A stretch of DNA of 32,859 bases from Nocardiopsis salina YIM 90010 (GTDB lineage: Bacteria > Actinomycetota > Actinomycetes > Streptosporangiales > Streptosporangiaceae). Both the position numbers and the translations under genes were made by a program. Positions within the stretch are counted from its first letter, which is position 1; every line of letters begins with the position of its first letter. This document shows, in pieces, positions 30,327 through 32,859 of this stretch. The notes beneath the pieces were generated by a model. The model searched no databases. It saw nothing but the letters and a program-made list of their open reading frames with translations, and was not told where the DNA came from. The stretch is from the NCBI RefSeq assembly GCF_000341025.1, contig NZ_ANBF01000191.1, forward strand, positions 639 to 33,497, given 5' to 3'.

Positions 30327-31517
30327 GTGGCCACAGAGCACCACGACCCCCGCGACCTCCGCGACCGTGCCCGAACGGTCCTGCGCCGGCAGAGCATCGA
30401 ACTGCCCTCCTGGGCCTTCGGGAACTCCGGAACCCGCTTCAAGGTCTTCGGCCGCCCCGGCGTTCCGCGCGACCCCTGGGAGAAGATCGCCGACGCCGCC
30501 CAGGTCCACCGCCACACCGGCGCCGCACCCACCGTCGCGCTCCACATCCCCTGGGACCGCGTCGACGACTACGCAGCTCTCGCCGACCACGCCCGCGACC
30601 TCGGTGTGCAGATCGGCACCATCAACGCCAACGTCTTCCAGGACGACGACTACATGCTCGGCAGCGTCGCCAACCCTGACCCCGCCGTGCGCCGCAAGGC
30701 CCTCGACCACCTCCACGCGTGCGTCGACGTCATGGACGCCACCAGCTCCCGCGACCTCAAACTCTGGTTCGCCGACGGCACCAACTACCCGGGACAGGAC
30801 GACCTGCGCACCCGCCAGGACCGCCTGTCCGAGGCTCTGCACCGCGTGTACGACCGGCTCGGCACCCATCAGCGCCTGCAGCTGGAGTACAAGCTCTTCG
30901 AACCCGCCTTCTACTCCACCGACGTCCCCGACTGGGGGACCGCACACGCCCACTGCCTCGAGCTCGGCGAACGCGCCGTGGTCTGCGTCGACACCGGCCA
31001 CCACGCCCCGCACACCAACATCGAGTTCATCGTCGCCTTCCTCCTGCGTTCGGGGAAGCTCGGCTCCTTCGACTTCAACTCGCGGTTCTACGCCGACGAC
31101 GACCTCATGGTGGGCGCCGCCGACCCCTTCCAGCTCTTCCGGATCATGCACGAGGTCGTGCGCGGCGGGGCCCTGGACGAGGACTCCGAGGTCGCGTTCA
31201 TGCTCGACCAGTGCCACAACATCGAACCCAAGATCGCCGGCCAGATCCGTTCGGTCATGAACGTGCAGGAGGCCACCGCCAAAGCCCTGCTCGTCGACTC
31301 CGCCGCGCTCGCCGCCGCCCAGCAGGAAGGCGACGTGCTCGGCGCCCACGGCGTGCTCATGGACGCCTTCAACACCGACGTGCGCCCCCTCCTCGCCGAA
31401 CTCCGTGAGGAACAGGGCCTGGACCCCGACCCCATGGCCGCCCACCTGCGCTCCGGCTACAGCGAGCGCGCCGCCGTCGAACGCAAGGGCGGAACCCAGG
31501 CCGGGTGGGGCGCGTGA
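30327..31517 (+). CDS. rhaI: L-rhamnose isomerase
   Basis: A 396-residue (alpha/beta)8 barrel isomerase converting L-rhamnose to L-rhamnulose, first step of L-rhamnose catabolism. It resembles the RhaI type known from Pseudomonas stutzeri and actinobacteria. Supporting segments are SWAFGNSGTRFKVFGRPG, ALHIPWD, WFADGTNYPGQDD, the metal-ligand strands LEYKLFEPAFYSTD and VDTGHHAPHTNIE, SFDFNSRFYADDD, and DQCHNIEPK. GTG 30327 follows CGGAGC; the open frame upstream crosses the promoter and operator, so it is excluded. The stop overlaps an upstream possible start of the aldolase/dehydrogenase (GTGA at 31514), placing both genes in one operon. The kinase (RhaB) is expected beyond the window. Confidence 0.93.
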   Translation: MATEHHDPRDLRDRARTVLRRQSIELPSWAFGNSGTRFKVFGRPGVPRDPWEKIADAAQVHRHTGAAPTVALHIPWDRVDDYAALADHARDLGVQIGTINANVFQDDDYMLGSVANPDPAVRRKALDHLHACVDVMDATSSRDLKLWFADGTNYPGQDDLRTRQDRLSEALHRVYDRLGTHQRLQLEYKLFEPAFYSTDVPDWGTAHAHCLELGERAVVCVDTGHHAPHTNIEFIVAFLLRSGKLGSFDFNSRFYADDDLMVGAADPFQLFRIMHEVVRGGALDEDSEVAFMLDQCHNIEPKIAGQIRSVMNVQEATAKALLVDSAALAAAQQEGDVLGAHGVLMDAFNTDVRPLLAELREEQGLDPDPMAAHLRSGYSERAAVERKGGTQAGWGA

Positions 31518-31570
31518 GCACCGGCCCCTCCCACACCGACGCGCCGAACCACCACGAACAGGGGAGCCCC

Positions 31571-32859
31571 GTGACCGAACGCGTCGTCGCCGAACTCGTC
31601 GAGCGCAGCAACACCCTCGGTTCCGACCCGCGCAACACCAACTTCGCCGGCGGAAACACCTCCGCCGCCGGCACCCGCACCGACCCCGTCACCGGCGGCC
31701 CCGTCGAACTCCTGTGGGTCAAGGGCTCCGGCGGCGACCTGGGCACCCTCACCGAGGACGGCCTGGCCGTTCTGCGACTGGACCGCCTCCGCGCCCTCGT
31801 CGACGTCTACCCGGGCGAGGACCGGGAGGACGAGATGGTCGCCGCCTTCGACCACTGCCTCTTCGGCAAGGGCGGAGCCGCACCCTCCATCGACACAGCC
31901 ATGCACGGCCTGGTGCGCTCCGCCCACGTCGACCACCTGCACCCAGACTCCGGCATCGCCCTGGCCACCGCCGCCGACGGCGAACGCTTCACCCGCGAGT
32001 GCTTCGGCGACCGTGTGGTCTGGGTGCCCTGGCGGCGCCCCGGGTTCCAGCTCGGTCTCGACATCGCGCGCATCGCCGAGGAGAACCCCGGCGCCATCGG
32101 CGCGGTCCTGGGCGGCCACGGCATCACCACCTGGGGCGAGACCAGCCAGGAGTGCCAGGACAACTCCCTCGAGGTCATCCGCACCGCCGAACGCTTCATC
32201 GCCGAGAACGGGCGCCCCGACCCCTTCGGCCCCGTGCTCGACGGGTTCGAGCCGCTGCCGGAGGAGGAGCGCCGTGCCCGCGCGGCCGCCCTCGCCCCGA
32301 CCGTGCGCGGCCTGGCCTCCACCGACCGCGCCCAGGTCGGGCACTTCACCGACTCCGAGGAGGTCCTCGAGTTCCTCGCCCGCGCCGAACACCCGCGGCT
32401 GGCGGCCCTGGGCACCTCCTGCCCCGACCACTTCCTGCGCACGAAGGTCCGCCCCCTCGTGCTCGACCTGCCCGCGACCGCGCCCTTGGACCAGGTCGTC
32501 GAGCGCCTGCGCGAGCTCCACATGCGCTACCGCGAGGACTACAGGCGCTACTACGAGCAGCACGCCGACGCCGACAGCCCGCCCATGCGCGGTGCCGACC
32601 CGGCCGTCGTCCTCGTGCCCGGGGTCGGCATGTTCACCTTCGGAAAGGACGCCGAGACCGCGCGCGTGGCAGGCGAGTTCTACGTCAACGCCGTCAACGT
32701 GATGCGCGGGGCCGAAGCACTCTCGACCTACCGGCCCATCGACGAGTCCGAGAAGTTCCGCATCGAGTACTGGTCGCTGGAGGAGGCCAAGCTCCGCCGG
32801 CAGCCCGCACCCGAGCCCCTCGCCACCCGCGTCGCGTTCGTGACCGGCGGGGGGGGGGG
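31571..32859 (+). CDS. Bifunctional rhamnulose-1-P aldolase / short-chain dehydrogenase (partial)
   Basis: The 3' end is cut by the window. The visible 429 codons begin MTERVVAELVERSNTLGSDP and form a class II aldolase domain. It has RNTNFAGGNTS, KGSGGDLGTL, the zinc histidines in SAHVDHLHPDSG and GGHGITTWGE, and the linker MFTFGKDAETARVAGEFY. The last residues, TRVAFVTGG, are the start of the dehydrogenase (SDR) domain. Such fusions cleave L-rhamnulose 1-phosphate to DHAP and L-lactaldehyde and oxidise the aldehyde. GTG 31571 is preferred for GGGGAGC just upstream; GTG 31514, overlapping the isomerase stop, is in frame and possible. The final G run (32849-32859) replaces the expected glycine-rich cofactor motif and is probably artefact. 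Confidence 0.9.
   Translation, partial: MTERVVAELVERSNTLGSDPRNTNFAGGNTSAAGTRTDPVTGGPVELLWVKGSGGDLGTLTEDGLAVLRLDRLRALVDVYPGEDREDEMVAAFDHCLFGKGGAAPSIDTAMHGLVRSAHVDHLHPDSGIALATAADGERFTRECFGDRVVWVPWRRPGFQLGLDIARIAEENPGAIGAVLGGHGITTWGETSQECQDNSLEVIRTAERFIAENGRPDPFGPVLDGFEPLPEEERRARAAALAPTVRGLASTDRAQVGHFTDSEEVLEFLARAEHPRLAALGTSCPDHFLRTKVRPLVLDLPATAPLDQVVERLRELHMRYREDYRRYYEQHADADSPPMRGADPAVVLVPGVGMFTFGKDAETARVAGEFYVNAVNVMRGAEALSTYRPIDESEKFRIEYWSLEEAKLRRQPAPEPLATRVAFVTGGGG

Overview
The window is GC-rich (roughly 70%) with strong third-position GC bias, GTG starts, many 4-bp ATGA/GTGA start/stop overlaps and mycothiol-type enzymes (a PIG-L/MshB-like deacetylase and a DinB/MDMPI-like protein). This points to an actinomycete, plausibly Nocardiopsaceae; the genus is an inference. 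The right end stops inside a coding sequence in an 11-base G run and looks like a contig end.

Left part (1-8280): a partial membrane protein, then two catabolic modules, each with its own divergent TetR gene. The first is TetR / acyl-CoA synthetase / MHS-type MFS transporter (475-4268). The second is TetR / 54-aa single-helix membrane protein / NCS1 permease / YtcJ-like amidohydrolase (4308-8250). The second has a readable promoter, a perfect inverted-repeat operator just downstream of the -10, two translational-coupling overlaps, and a strong terminator.

Middle (8290-19420): mostly single genes. These are a secreted DUF4397 protein, a dienelactone-hydrolase-like enzyme, an unknown protein broken by a one-base frameshift, a secreted protein with two peptidoglycan-binding-like repeats, an AHSA1/SRPBCC protein, a SAM methyltransferase, a SpoU/TrmH RNA methyltransferase, and a Tat-exported metallophosphoesterase. 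They are followed by two tandem paralogues, each with five membrane helices and a PQQ-like propeller.

tRNA-Pro island (about 19.6-25.7 kb): a complete tRNA-Pro(GGG) with promoter and terminator is followed about 6 kb later by an imperfect 54-nt copy of its 3' end plus downstream flank, as expected of an old att duplication. Between the copies lie IS3 and ISAs1 transposase fossils, a frameshifted small protein, an AT-richer patch, and a three-gene overlapping operon (zinc alcohol dehydrogenase, membrane-anchored SDR, SPW/VKOR-like membrane protein) behind a SigB-like promoter. A DinB-like protein lies next to the right copy. No integrase is visible.

Right part (25781-32859): a glutaminase-STAS fusion, a YihY/BrkB membrane protein, a PIG-L deacetylase, a phosphoribosyltransferase, and the start of an L-rhamnose operon (isomerase and bifunctional aldolase/dehydrogenase, the latter cut by the window end). 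The operon has a good promoter and two identical 11-bp LacI-like operator candidates. The most interesting items are the decayed tRNA-Pro island with its redox operon, the microprotein coupled to the NCS1 permease, and the paired membrane-anchored propellers.
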